Assembly: GCA_038227045.1 (NCBI GenBank)
Contig: JBBRQD010000026.1
Span: forward strand, 1-57,562
Length of the DNA stretch: 57,562 nucleotides
Reading direction: 5' to 3'
Source of the DNA: JANXLS01 sp038227045
GTDB taxonomy: Bacteria; Planctomycetota; SZUA-567; H5-PLA8
Shown here: positions 8,915 to 16,782 of the stretch, one piece after another
Numbering within the stretch: position 1 is the stretch's first letter
Layout: every line of letters starts with the position of its first letter
Program-made: the position numbers and the translations under genes
Notes under the pieces: model-generated
The model's database searches: none
Seen by the model: only the letters and a program-made list of their open reading frames with translations
What the model was told of the DNA's origin: nothing

Positions 8915-10021
8915 ATGAACAGGCGCTCACTCTACATCGGCGGCGCGTTGCTCGCGGCCTTGCCCATGCTCGCGCTGCTTGCCGCTGCTTGGGCTGAGAC
9001 GGGTTACATCTCGCCTTGGTCTGCGCTGAGCGATTCGGGGATCGACGGTTTTATTGTGAAGCTGCGTTTATATCGGGCGCTGTGCGCGGCGGGCGTTGGC
9101 GGGTCGCTGGCTTTGGGGGGCGCGATTGCTCAGGGGCTGTTTCGAAATCCGCTTGCCGATCCCGGACTGCTGGGCGTCAGCGGCGGCGCGGGGCTGGGGG
9201 CGATGCTGGGCATTGCGATGTTGGGCGGGCATGGGGCGGCGGTTTTTAATGCTGTCGGGGCGGGGGGCGTATCCGGAGAATTTGTTTCGTCGCTGGGGCT
9301 GATGGCGATTCCGGCGATGGCGTTGCTGGGTGCGATGCTGGCCGCGTTTGTTGTGTATCGCTGGTCGGTGAGCCAGGGGCAGCTTTCGATTGCGATGATT
9401 CTGCTTGCGGGTCTGGCGTTGAATTCGCTTGCGGGCGCGATGATGGCGGCATTGCAAACGCTGCTGCTCGACGATCTCCAAATCACGCGCGCGATTGTGT
9501 CGTGGGGCTTCGGTACTTTGGACGATCGGGGCGCGGCGCATGTGACGATTGTTTGGACGGGCGCGCTTTTTTCGCTCGCGGCGATTCCGTTTATCGGGAA
9601 TGAATTGGATATGCTCGCCAGCGGTGAAAGCGATGCGGCGGCGCTGGGGGTGGACACGCGGCGCATCAAGACGCTGGCGTTGGCGAGCATCGCGCTTTCG
9701 ACCGCGACCGCTGTCGCGGTCTGCGGGCAGATCGCGTTCGTGGGTTTGCTGGTTCCGCATCTGGTTCGAAGGATCGCTCGCCCGCGACATCGCTCGTTGA
9801 TGGTGTTGTCGTTTCTGACCGGCGCGACACTTTTGCTGTCGGTGGTGGTGATTCAAAACGGCTTTCTGCCGGAACTCGCTCAGCGTCTCGCCGCAGCGGG
9901 CCACAGCGGCGCGGCGATGGCGGCTCGACGATTGGCGACTTTGCAGCCCGGCGTGACGACGTCGCTGTTTGGCGCGCCATTTTTTCTGTTTCTTTTGATG
10001 CGGCAAACGAGGCGCTGGTAA
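8915..10021 (+). CDS. FecCD/BtuC-family ABC transporter permease
   Basis: Inner-membrane permease of a B12 or iron-siderophore importer, with about ten hydrophobic segments. Family motifs: LRLYRALCAAGVGGSLALGG, then GLFRNPLADPGLLGVSGGAG, WGFGTLDDRG, and the ATPase-coupling loop AFVGLLVPHLVRR. The ATG at 8915 lies 8 bases after the stop of the binding protein; a GTG two codons earlier is an alternative. Its stop overlaps the first base of the ATPase gene (TAATG), so translation is likely coupled. Compared with most members it has an insertion of about 20 Gly/Ser/Val-rich residues (near VFNAVGAGGVSGEFVSS) in an early loop. Confidence 0.93.
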   Translation: MNRRSLYIGGALLAALPMLALLAAAWAETGYISPWSALSDSGIDGFIVKLRLYRALCAAGVGGSLALGGAIAQGLFRNPLADPGLLGVSGGAGLGAMLGIAMLGGHGAAVFNAVGAGGVSGEFVSSLGLMAIPAMALLGAMLAAFVVYRWSVSQGQLSIAMILLAGLALNSLAGAMMAALQTLLLDDLQITRAIVSWGFGTLDDRGAAHVTIVWTGALFSLAAIPFIGNELDMLASGESDAAALGVDTRRIKTLALASIALSTATAVAVCGQIAFVGLLVPHLVRRIARPRHRSLMVLSFLTGATLLLSVVVIQNGFLPELAQRLAAAGHSGAAMAARRLATLQPGVTTSLFGAPFFLFLLMRQTRRW

Positions 10022-10872
10022 TGATGAGCACGGCGGTCTCCATCGAATCCGGCGCTCAGGCCGCGCGCGCGACAGTGCTCGAGGCACGCGATTTGATCGT
10101 CACGTATCCGGGCGAAATTCACGCGCTGAATGGCATCAGCGTTGAAATCAAGCGTGGCGAATTCGTTGCGCTGATTGGCCCGAACGGTTCTGGAAAAAGC
10201 ACTCTGTTGCGCTGCCTGGCGGGTTTGATGGTTCCGAATTCCGGCGATGTTAAGATCGACGGACTGCCCGTGTGCGGGATGAAACCGGCGGATCGTGCGC
10301 GGCGCGTGGCGTGCGTGCAAGCGATGAACGCGACGCTGGACTATGTGACGGCGCTGGAGTTCGCGCTCATGGGCCGATATGCGCACTTGAAGGGCTGGCG
10401 GATTTATTCGAAGCATGACTATGATGTTGCGGAGCGGGCGCTGCATCTCGCGGGGGCTGGCGATTTTAAGGACCGCTTGATGTCCGAACTGGCGAGCGGC
10501 GAACGGCAGCGCGTCGTGCTGGCGCGCGCGTTGGCTCAGGAAGCGCCGATCCTGCTGCTCGACGAGCCGACCAGCGCGCTGGACGCGCGCTACCAGATCG
10601 TGATCAGTGCGTTGATCCGGGATTTTTGCGAGCGGCAAGGCAAGACCGTGATCGCGGCGACGCACGATCTGAATCTCGCAAGCCAATATGCGGACAGGCT
10701 CTATCTATTGAACGCCGGCGCTCTTGCGGCGCAAGGCACTCCAGCAGAAACTTTGACGAAAAATTGTTTGGAAAGCGTCTATGATATTGAAGTGGCGCAC
10801 GGGTATTTTACAGAGACGATCGATGGCACGCCTCGTCCATGGGTGTTGCCGAAAGCACGCCGCGAAAAGTAG
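10021..10872 (+). CDS. Cobalamin/ferric-siderophore ABC transporter ATP-binding protein
   Basis: Cytoplasmic ATPase of the importer encoded by the preceding two genes. Walker A GPNGSGKST at residues 53-61, the signature LASGERQRVVLARAL, Walker B ILLLDEPTSALD and the switch histidine in IAATHDLNLA. Length and motif order are typical of FecE/BtuD. The start overlaps the permease stop by one base; a second ATG follows at 10024. A 15-bp palindrome at 10897-10911 follows the gene. Confidence 0.95.
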   Translation: MMSTAVSIESGAQAARATVLEARDLIVTYPGEIHALNGISVEIKRGEFVALIGPNGSGKSTLLRCLAGLMVPNSGDVKIDGLPVCGMKPADRARRVACVQAMNATLDYVTALEFALMGRYAHLKGWRIYSKHDYDVAERALHLAGAGDFKDRLMSELASGERQRVVLARALAQEAPILLLDEPTSALDARYQIVISALIRDFCERQGKTVIAATHDLNLASQYADRLYLLNAGALAAQGTPAETLTKNCLESVYDIEVAHGYFTETIDGTPRPWVLPKARREK

Positions 10873-10896
10873 CTCCTGCCGAGTATTCCACTCGAA

Positions 10897-10911
10897 ATCG
10901 AATAATTCGAT
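10897..10911. promoter_or_regulatory. 15-bp palindrome between the ABC operon and the zinc-ribbon gene
   Basis: ATCGAAT-A-ATTCGAT is a perfect dyad 25 bases after the ABC ATPase stop. No T-tract follows, so it is more likely an operator than a terminator. A TATATA-like -10 candidate (about 10940-10948) and the ribosome binding site AGAAGGAGGG lie between it and the next ATG at 10966. Confidence 0.35.
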
Positions 10912-10965
10912 AAACCATTTCGCGGTTTGAATCGTCATACTATATAGAGAAGGAGGGCCGTCACT

Positions 10966-11154
10966 ATGAAACGCAAGGAGGCCACAATCTTATATTGCAA
11001 TCGCTGCCGGATGACGACGCCACACGCGGTCGCCGGCAATGCGCACACGTGCAAACGGTGCGGAACGATCAAGACGGTCGAACGGATCAAACATCGGAGA
11101 AAAGACAGCGGGCTGGCCGGAGCAAGTGCCGATCTCAGCGGGCATTGGAATTAG
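10966..11154 (+). CDS. Small zinc-ribbon protein (62 aa)
   Basis: Very strong ribosome binding site (AAGGAGGG) 10 bases upstream of the ATG. Two CxxC pairs, Cys11/Cys14 and Cys29/Cys32, form a classic zinc ribbon (YCNRC and TCKRCG). The rest is basic and resembles rubredoxin-like or ribosomal L33/S27-type ribbons only in layout. The function is unknown. It is followed by the TetR gene, separated by the palindromic operator, so it is probably not co-transcribed with it. Confidence 0.65.
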   Translation: MKRKEATILYCNRCRMTTPHAVAGNAHTCKRCGTIKTVERIKHRRKDSGLAGASADLSGHWN

Positions 11155-11194
11155 AGCAATGCCCGCCGCTCGCATTTTTTTCGATTTATCAATG

Positions 11195-11208
11195 ACTGAC
11201 CGGTCAGT
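11195..11208. promoter_or_regulatory. TetR-type palindromic operator
   Basis: ACTGACCGGTCAGT is a perfect 14-bp dyad centred 45 bases upstream of the TetR GTG start. It has the form typical of TetR-family operators, and an AT-rich TATGTATATAGAGT stretch (likely -10 region) lies immediately downstream. It probably mediates autorepression. Confidence 0.7.
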
Positions 11209-11245
11209 TGCGGTATGTATATAGAGTATCGGGGATTGAAATACC

Positions 11246-11848
11246 GTGCGCATTGCCACCGACCACCGCGAAGCCATACTGCAAAACGCCGCGCGCTTGT
11301 TTGCGCGCAAGCCGTTTCACGAAGTTCTGATGGATGATGTCGCGGAACAAACGGGCATCGCAAAGGGCACGATCTACCGGTACTTTCCGAACAAAGCCGA
11401 GTTATTCGTGGCGCTCTCCATGCGCTTCGTTGAAATGCTGGCGCGCGAAGTCGGCCAAGCCGTTTCGTCGGGCGATCCTTTGGCGAATCTGCGAAAAATG
11501 CTGGTGCGGCTGGTCGAGGTGATCGACGAAAACCACGATTTCTTTCAAGTGATGCAGCGGCGCGAATGCGAAGTCTGGGAGCGCAAGTCGTCGGAGTTTT
11601 TGGAGCGGCGCAACGTACTGCGCGATTTGTTCGTGGAACAGATTCGTCTGGCGGAATTGGCCGGCAAGGTGGCGTGTCCGTTCAGTCATCAGTCTGCCGC
11701 AGACATGCTGCTGGGGATGGTTCGAAACATATTGAGATTTTCAACTCCGGTGCCGCCGCCCGATACGCTGGCCGACATGGTGCTGCACGTTTATTTCAAC
11801 GGGTTGACGGCGAAGAACGCAGAGTTCGCGGAATCGATTGAAGGTTAA
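11246..11848 (+). CDS. TetR/AcrR-family transcriptional regulator
   Basis: N-terminal DNA-binding domain at residues 5-50 (REAILQNAARLFARKPF, then MDDVAEQTGIAKGTIYRYF), followed by a helical ligand-binding domain ending at about residue 190. The GTG start at 11246 fits the normal TetR N-terminus. The palindrome at 11195-11208 just upstream implies autoregulation. No divergent efflux pump or enzyme is adjacent, so the inducing ligand and other targets are unknown. The last codons run into low-complexity GAAGGTTAAAAGTTGAAGG sequence. Confidence 0.92.
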   Translation: MRIATDHREAILQNAARLFARKPFHEVLMDDVAEQTGIAKGTIYRYFPNKAELFVALSMRFVEMLAREVGQAVSSGDPLANLRKMLVRLVEVIDENHDFFQVMQRRECEVWERKSSEFLERRNVLRDLFVEQIRLAELAGKVACPFSHQSAADMLLGMVRNILRFSTPVPPPDTLADMVLHVYFNGLTAKNAEFAESIEG

Positions 11849-12124
11849 AAGTTGAAGGTTAAAAGCCGCTCGAAAACCACAGATTGTGCAACTGTTGCAA
11901 TGGAAACTGAGTTTTGACGCGTCATTTTCCATCTTGTACGGCGAGGCAGTCATGGCCGCTTACTTACGTGCGCGGCTCTGGCGACACTCAACAGCCCAAC
12001 GTCCGATTTAGATTATCTTAAACGTCCTCCAAATCCCCGCCGATACTTTCTCACGGTGCTCATTATGCGATCACAGGACGTTGTTTTAAACGCCGATTGA
12101 GTGGGATGTGTTGCGGGGGAATAG

Positions 12125-12832
12125 ATGGGGGCGAACGAGACACGCATCACGCGGATTACCCGCGCCATAGACACGGTGACGTCGATTTTTCGCTGCCATG
12201 GCTTGCAATCGGTGCCGCCCAACGCCGACCGCCTGGGCGGCCATGATTTGTTGTATTGGGTGGGATTTCTGGGACTGCTCAGCGGCTGGTTTCTGTTCGT
12301 TTACATGCCGCAGTGTCGGCGCTTTGAACGCTTGACCGGCCGGCAGCAAGCGCTTGTTTTGGAATTGGAAACCGAAAAGAAAGATCTCGCGCGGCTGCAT
12401 CAAGGCATCGCCAGCCTGCACAAAGGCGACGCACTGGCCTGGGAGCGCGCGGCTCGCAACCGGTTGGGCTGGCTCGAACCGGGTGAAGTTCTCGACGCTG
12501 AAAAATGGCTGCAATCGCGAAATGCATTTGCCGGCGGACAGTCATTGATAGGAAACCGCGGGGCACAGCGTCTCGCACCTTCGATGCCGGTTCTGCCGCG
12601 CCCGCGCGTGCCACAGATTCCCCGTCCGCAGCAATCCGTGCCGAGCGGTTTCACGCGCACCCATGCACCGCCGGAAAACGCGTTGCCTTTCGCAAATTCC
12701 GGAGCACTGGGTCCGACCGCCGCTCAACCGCCGCTCCCACCGGCAATTCCGCTTTTGCCGCCACGGTCAGGCTTCGCGACGGTTCAACGTGCATCGACGG
12801 CGCAGCCTGTCAATTTTCAGCGGCGCAATTGA
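12125..12832 (+). CDS. FtsB/DivIC-like septum formation protein with a long proline-rich tail
   Basis: A cytoplasmic head of about 40 residues, one membrane helix (LLYWVGFLGLLSGWFLFVY, about residues 41-60), then a coiled coil (about 70-105) and the sequence AWERAARNRLGWLEPGEVL, which matches the conserved end of FtsB/DivIC proteins (RxxLGMVxPGE). By analogy it would join the FtsL/FtsQ division complex at the inner membrane. Residues from about 140 to 235 are rich in proline and low in complexity and are not part of the family. GGGGGAA precedes the ATG. A 276-base gap before it holds only low-complexity sequence. No fts genes adjoin it, so the role is inferred. Confidence 0.65.
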   Translation: MGANETRITRITRAIDTVTSIFRCHGLQSVPPNADRLGGHDLLYWVGFLGLLSGWFLFVYMPQCRRFERLTGRQQALVLELETEKKDLARLHQGIASLHKGDALAWERAARNRLGWLEPGEVLDAEKWLQSRNAFAGGQSLIGNRGAQRLAPSMPVLPRPRVPQIPRPQQSVPSGFTRTHAPPENALPFANSGALGPTAAQPPLPPAIPLLPPRSGFATVQRASTAQPVNFQRRN

Positions 12833-12849
12833 GTTGCTCGTGAGAGAAT

Positions 12850-13893
12850 TCAAAAATCCAGAATTGCATGATCCCGACACCAATTCACCGCGATCTTGAT
12901 TCCGTCGTGCAGGGAGTGCCGGGGTTCGAATCCGAACACGCGCTGTGCTTTCTCACTCGAAACGCCGGTGTGGCGATTTTGATCCGCCATTGAATGCAGG
13001 CGCTTGTCATAATGGTCGAACCGCGCCTTTAGTTTTCCGGTCAAATGCGCGATGGATGCGGCGATGCTCGGCACGCTTCGAAACCTGGGCCGGACGCCCA
13101 GCGCTTCTGCGGCGGCTTCGTAAATGTCGCGCTGCGTGTAGCTCTCGGCATCGCATAGATTGAAGATTTCGCCCGGCGGGTCCGGATGAACCAGGCTGGT
13201 GATGGCTCCCGCCGCCACGTCGTCGATAAAGCTCCAACTGCGGGCGTATTTTCCGCCGCCGACGAGACTCGCGCGCCCCTGTTTGATACGTTTGAAAAGC
13301 TCGAGGTGATGCGGCGGAACGGGCGGGCCGTAGAACGGCCCCGGGCGCAGAATCACCACGTCGAATGTGCCGGGCGCGTGCAGTTTCATCAAGCCCTGCT
13401 CGGCGGCAAGTTTGCTTCTGCCGTAATGCGAATATGGGCGGCAGGGCATGGCTTCGGTCAAAACGTGCGCGGCACTGGGCGCCGCGCCCTGCGCCGCCGT
13501 GCTGCTGATAAACACAAAGCGCCGCACGCCGGCCTGCTTGGCGAGCGTGGCGAGCGTGATCGCGCCATCGCGGTTGACCGCGTAATAGTCGCTGATTTTC
13601 CGAGGTTGAAAGATCGCGGCGGCATGGAGAATCGCGCCACCCTGCATATTTTCGCAGGCGGCGCGAAGCGATGCGGCGTCGAGCAGATCGCCCTCCACGA
13701 TCTCCGTGGCGCTGGGCTGTGTCAGACGCCATGCGTTGATTTGCGCTTCGGTTGCGCCGCGCTGGATCAGGCAGCGTACGCGCGTGAGCGCCGGCAATGC
13801 GCCTCCGAGCTGCGACAGCACTGCGTCGCACAGCCAGCCCGGCGCGCCGGTGAGCAGCAGAGAAAACGGTTTGAACGAACGCATGAACGACAT
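12850..13893 (-). CDS. NAD-dependent epimerase/dehydratase (extended SDR)
   Basis: Rossmann-fold oxidoreductase. The nucleotide motif reads TGAPGWLCDAV, so the third glycine of TGxxGxxG is replaced by Cys. The catalytic Ser (FVFISSTAA) and YxxxK (YSHYGRSKLAAE) are intact, and ILRPGPFYGP and SWSFIDDVA are typical of the extended SDR class acting on sugar nucleotides or sterol/flavonoid-like substrates. Substrate is unknown. It is convergent with the FtsB-like gene: the two stops are separated by 17 bases with no clear terminator. The phrase GGTTCGAATCC near 12920 inside it is not a tRNA. Confidence 0.88.
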   Translation of the reverse strand: MSFMRSFKPFSLLLTGAPGWLCDAVLSQLGGALPALTRVRCLIQRGATEAQINAWRLTQPSATEIVEGDLLDAASLRAACENMQGGAILHAAAIFQPRKISDYYAVNRDGAITLATLAKQAGVRRFVFISSTAAQGAAPSAAHVLTEAMPCRPYSHYGRSKLAAEQGLMKLHAPGTFDVVILRPGPFYGPPVPPHHLELFKRIKQGRASLVGGGKYARSWSFIDDVAAGAITSLVHPDPPGEIFNLCDAESYTQRDIYEAAAEALGVRPRFRSVPSIAASIAHLTGKLKARFDHYDKRLHSMADQNRHTGVSSEKAQRVFGFEPRHSLHDGIKIAVNWCRDHAILDF

Positions 13894-13977
13894 GTTGTCC
13901 GATGTGTATATCCCGGTTATATTCGGCGTTCAATCGTCAATACTTATTCTTTATGGGATTGGATGCATTTGCCGAAG

Positions 13978-14091
13978 GGTTAGGGGCGGCGATGCCGCTT
14001 AGGGTTTAGGGGTTAGGGAACAGCAAATTTGCAGCGCATTTTCTTTCCCTAACCACTAACCCCTACAGGCGAAGCCTGCCCTAGCCACTAA
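13978..14091. repeat. Foldback repeat built of TAGGGGTTAGGG arms
   Basis: The arm TAGGGGTTAGGGAA at 14007-14020 is mirrored by TTCCCTAACC...TAACCCCTA at 14045-14065. Small hairpins lie outside on each side: GCGGC-GAT-GCCGC at 13986-13998 and CAGGC-GAA-GCCTG at 14066-14078. The element fills the gap between the SDR promoter region and the MBOAT gene. Confidence 0.7.
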
Positions 14092-14120
14092 ATTGGCGTT
14101 TTGGATAACTTGAGTCTTCC

Positions 14121-15590
14121 ATGCAATTCAATTCATTCGCCTTTCTCCTTTTCTTCGCCGTTGTCTTTCCGCTGTACTGCGTCTTGAACTTTCGCTGGCA
14201 GAACCGCATGTTGCTGGCGGCCAGCTATGTGTTTTACGGTTGGGCGGAACCGCGCTTTTTGTTTCTGATGGCGCTGACCACCGTTATCGATTTTTTCATC
14301 GGCATGAAAATCGACGATTCTGAAAACGCAGTGACGCGTAAACGCTGGCTGATTGGCAGCATTGTGATGAATCTGACGATTCTCGGCGTTTTCAAGTACT
14401 ACGACTTTTTCGCGCTGAGCATCGCGGAGAATCTCAAGTTTCTGGGCATCGGCATTAGCCCATGGCTAATCAAGATCGGCGTGCCGGCGGGTATTAGTTT
14501 CTATACGTTTCACGAGATCAGCTATACGGTTGACGTGTACCGCAAGCACATCAAGGCCGCGCGGAAGTTCGAGGACTTTGCGGTTTTCATTTCGTTCTTT
14601 CCGCAACTCGTCGCGGGACCGATCGGCCGGGCGTCGTGGCAGATGCCGCAGTTTGAAAGGCCACGCCGCATGACCTGGCAGGGCTGGTGCGAAGGGGCAC
14701 TGTTGGTGCTCTTTGGATTTTTTAAAAAGATCGCGGTCGCCGATGCGCTGGCTCCGTTGGCGGCGAGAGTTTTCAAGAATCCAGGCGGCTGCAACAGCGC
14801 GCTGCTGCTGACGGGGCTGTATTGTTTTTCGATTCAGATTTACGCCGACTTTTCCGGGTATACGGACATCGCGCGCGGGCTGGCGCGGATCATGGGCTTT
14901 GAATTGATCGAGAATTTCAACCAGCCTTACTTCGCGACGAACATCACCGACTTCTGGCGGCGCTGGCACATCAGCCTTTCTACGTGGCTGCGCGACTACC
15001 TGTATATTCCGCTTGGCGGGAACCGGCACGGAAAGTTCAACACGTATCGCAATCTTTTTCTGACGATGTTTCTCGGCGGACTCTGGCATGGCGCGTCGTG
15101 GAAATTCGCGGTGTGGGGTTCGCTGCACGGCATTTTTCTGGCGGTGCATAAAAGCTTGATGGAATTTAAAAAGAACCCCTCACCCCCGGCCCCTCTCCCC
15201 CAAGGGGAGAGGGGTGAAGGGCCGAAGGGCGCGTGGCCCGTGCGCGTCTTGAAAATAATCGGCACGTTTCATCTTGTTGCGCTGACCTGGATTTTTTTCA
15301 GCGCCGAGTCGATCTCCGGGGCGTTCGATTTCCTCAATGGTATCATCACGCGTTTCAATGCAACATCGGCGCGCGGATTGAAAATCGATTCGTCGGAACT
15401 AAACGCCGCCGCCGCTGCCGCGCTGGTGATGATTCTGGCGATCGATCTTCCGCAGTTTCTCAAGCGCGATCATTGCGCGATGTTGAAGTGGCCGGTGGCG
15501 GCGCGAGCGTTGGTGTTCGCGACGTTGTTTATCTGGATTGTCATGATGCGAGGCCTCGAGAATGTCCCGTTCATCTATTTTCAATTTTGA
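14121..15590 (+). CDS. MBOAT-family O-acyltransferase (AlgI/DltB type)
   Basis: Multi-pass membrane acyltransferase that moves acyl groups to an exported polysaccharide or similar acceptor. Family marks: PAGISFYTFHEISYTVDVYR, FFPQLVAGPI, YADFSGYTDIARG, FWRRWHISLSTWLRDYLYIP, and the catalytic His in GGLWHGAS. Residues from about 352 to 366 (PSPPAPLPQGERGEG) are encoded by the dispersed palindromic repeat at 15176-15217, inserted in frame in a loop between membrane segments. The last 29 bases overlap the start of the SGNH-like partner gene, as is usual for AlgI/AlgX-type pairs. Confidence 0.93.
   Translation: MQFNSFAFLLFFAVVFPLYCVLNFRWQNRMLLAASYVFYGWAEPRFLFLMALTTVIDFFIGMKIDDSENAVTRKRWLIGSIVMNLTILGVFKYYDFFALSIAENLKFLGIGISPWLIKIGVPAGISFYTFHEISYTVDVYRKHIKAARKFEDFAVFISFFPQLVAGPIGRASWQMPQFERPRRMTWQGWCEGALLVLFGFFKKIAVADALAPLAARVFKNPGGCNSALLLTGLYCFSIQIYADFSGYTDIARGLARIMGFELIENFNQPYFATNITDFWRRWHISLSTWLRDYLYIPLGGNRHGKFNTYRNLFLTMFLGGLWHGASWKFAVWGSLHGIFLAVHKSLMEFKKNPSPPAPLPQGERGEGPKGAWPVRVLKIIGTFHLVALTWIFFSAESISGAFDFLNGIITRFNATSARGLKIDSSELNAAAAAALVMILAIDLPQFLKRDHCAMLKWPVAARALVFATLFIWIVMMRGLENVPFIYFQF
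15176..15217. repeat. Dispersed CTCTCCCC palindromic repeat, copy B, inside the MBOAT gene
   Basis: CCCCTCACCCCCGG followed by the hairpin CCTCTCCCC-CAA-GGGGAGAGG. It is read in frame as part of the MBOAT protein and does not disrupt it. Confidence 0.9.
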
Positions 15591-16665
15591 GTCCTTCGAG
15601 GGCTTCAAGCCGCGCGTTCCTCTCGCGCTGCTGGCCGCCGCCGCGCTCGTGCTGTGTGTGGAAGCGGGCGTGCGTCTTACGCCGGACTCGTGGCTGATTC
15701 CGTATTATTCGCGGCTGGGCTTTCGGGGGTTTATGGAACACGAAGTTCTTCCGAAATTCGACGCGCCGCAAATCGCGGTTATGGGAACGTCGCGCGCGGC
15801 CGACGCCATCAATCCCAAAGCGCTCGATGCCGCGCTCGGCCTGCCTGAGTTATCGACGGTCAATTTGAGCATCTTCGGCAGCCGTACCAGCGACTGGCTG
15901 GACATCTACCAGCGCAATCGTGCGAAGCTGTCGCAGCTAAAATTGCTAATCGTAGTCGTCGATGAATGGAGCTTCAGTTCGGGTGTCGGCAACGACGAGC
16001 AGTTTTGTCTTGATGCGCCGCTCGCAGACCGCTGGAATTTTGTCCAGCCCGCGGAGATTCCGATCAACGAAAAGGGCGCTGCCGCACGGCTTGATTATCT
16101 TCGGCTAAAACGCAATCGTCTGCTTGCCGATTGGGTTTTCAACATGCGTTTGAAACTCGGGTTCGTGCCGCTGGCAGTCGCCAAATCGCTGCATCTGGGA
16201 AAGAAACGCGAACCGGTCTTCGACGCCTTTCACATGGTTCGTTCAAACACGGCCGAGACGGGCAAGGAGGCTGAGGATCCGAAGAATTATCACGAGCGCA
16301 TCCGGAATTTTTACAAATTCTTCGATACGCATCCCATTTACGTTCGGCACATTGAAGAGCTCGCACGGCTGATGAAAGAGGACGGCGGAAGACTCGTGTT
16401 GGTGCATCTGCCGAACCGCCGTTCCTATCAAAACGAAGTTGAGAAGCTTTTCCCAGAGGAATACGCGCAGCACATTCGCGTGACGAAAGAGTTAGCAATG
16501 CGCGTGGGGAGTTCGGAAAAATACGTCTACGAATATCCAGAGGAGATTGGGTTGGCAGATGACGATTATGAAGATTACTGCCATCTTGCGAAATCTGGGA
16601 CAGACACATGCACAAAATGGATTGGCGATTTGATCAAGAAAGACAAACTGCTGGAGAAGCATTGA
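15562..16665 (+). CDS. SGNH-like protein partnering the MBOAT acyltransferase
   Basis: Membrane-anchored protein (hydrophobic segment at about residues 20-36) with an SGNH-like layout. The nucleophile block is VMGTSRAADAI (Ser at about residue 76), a VVVDEW strand follows, and the C-terminal block DDYEDYCHL supplies an Asp-x-x-His. It starts inside the MBOAT gene (29-base overlap), so the two are translationally coupled. Together they would modify an extracytoplasmic polymer, the acyl group being passed through the membrane by MBOAT and placed by the SGNH protein. That function comes from the AlgI/AlgJ/AlgX precedent, not from residues seen here. Confidence 0.75.
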   Translation: MSRSSIFNFESFEGFKPRVPLALLAAAALVLCVEAGVRLTPDSWLIPYYSRLGFRGFMEHEVLPKFDAPQIAVMGTSRAADAINPKALDAALGLPELSTVNLSIFGSRTSDWLDIYQRNRAKLSQLKLLIVVVDEWSFSSGVGNDEQFCLDAPLADRWNFVQPAEIPINEKGAAARLDYLRLKRNRLLADWVFNMRLKLGFVPLAVAKSLHLGKKREPVFDAFHMVRSNTAETGKEAEDPKNYHERIRNFYKFFDTHPIYVRHIEELARLMKEDGGRLVLVHLPNRRSYQNEVEKLFPEEYAQHIRVTKELAMRVGSSEKYVYEYPEEIGLADDDYEDYCHLAKSGTDTCTKWIGDLIKKDKLLEKH

Positions 16666-16782
16666 AGGGCTGGGCCACCCTGTAACAGCGAAATCGTGCG
16701 TTACGTTTTTGGAATTGGATTGTTGAACTTCTGGACTACACTGTCCGTTAACACCGCCTGTCCGTCCTCATCGGAGAACTCA

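Noticed and set aside
12910..12930. GGTTCGAATCC resembling the T-arm of a tRNA
   Set aside because: It lies inside the conserved SDR coding sequence, and no acceptor stem or anticodon arm can be folded around it.
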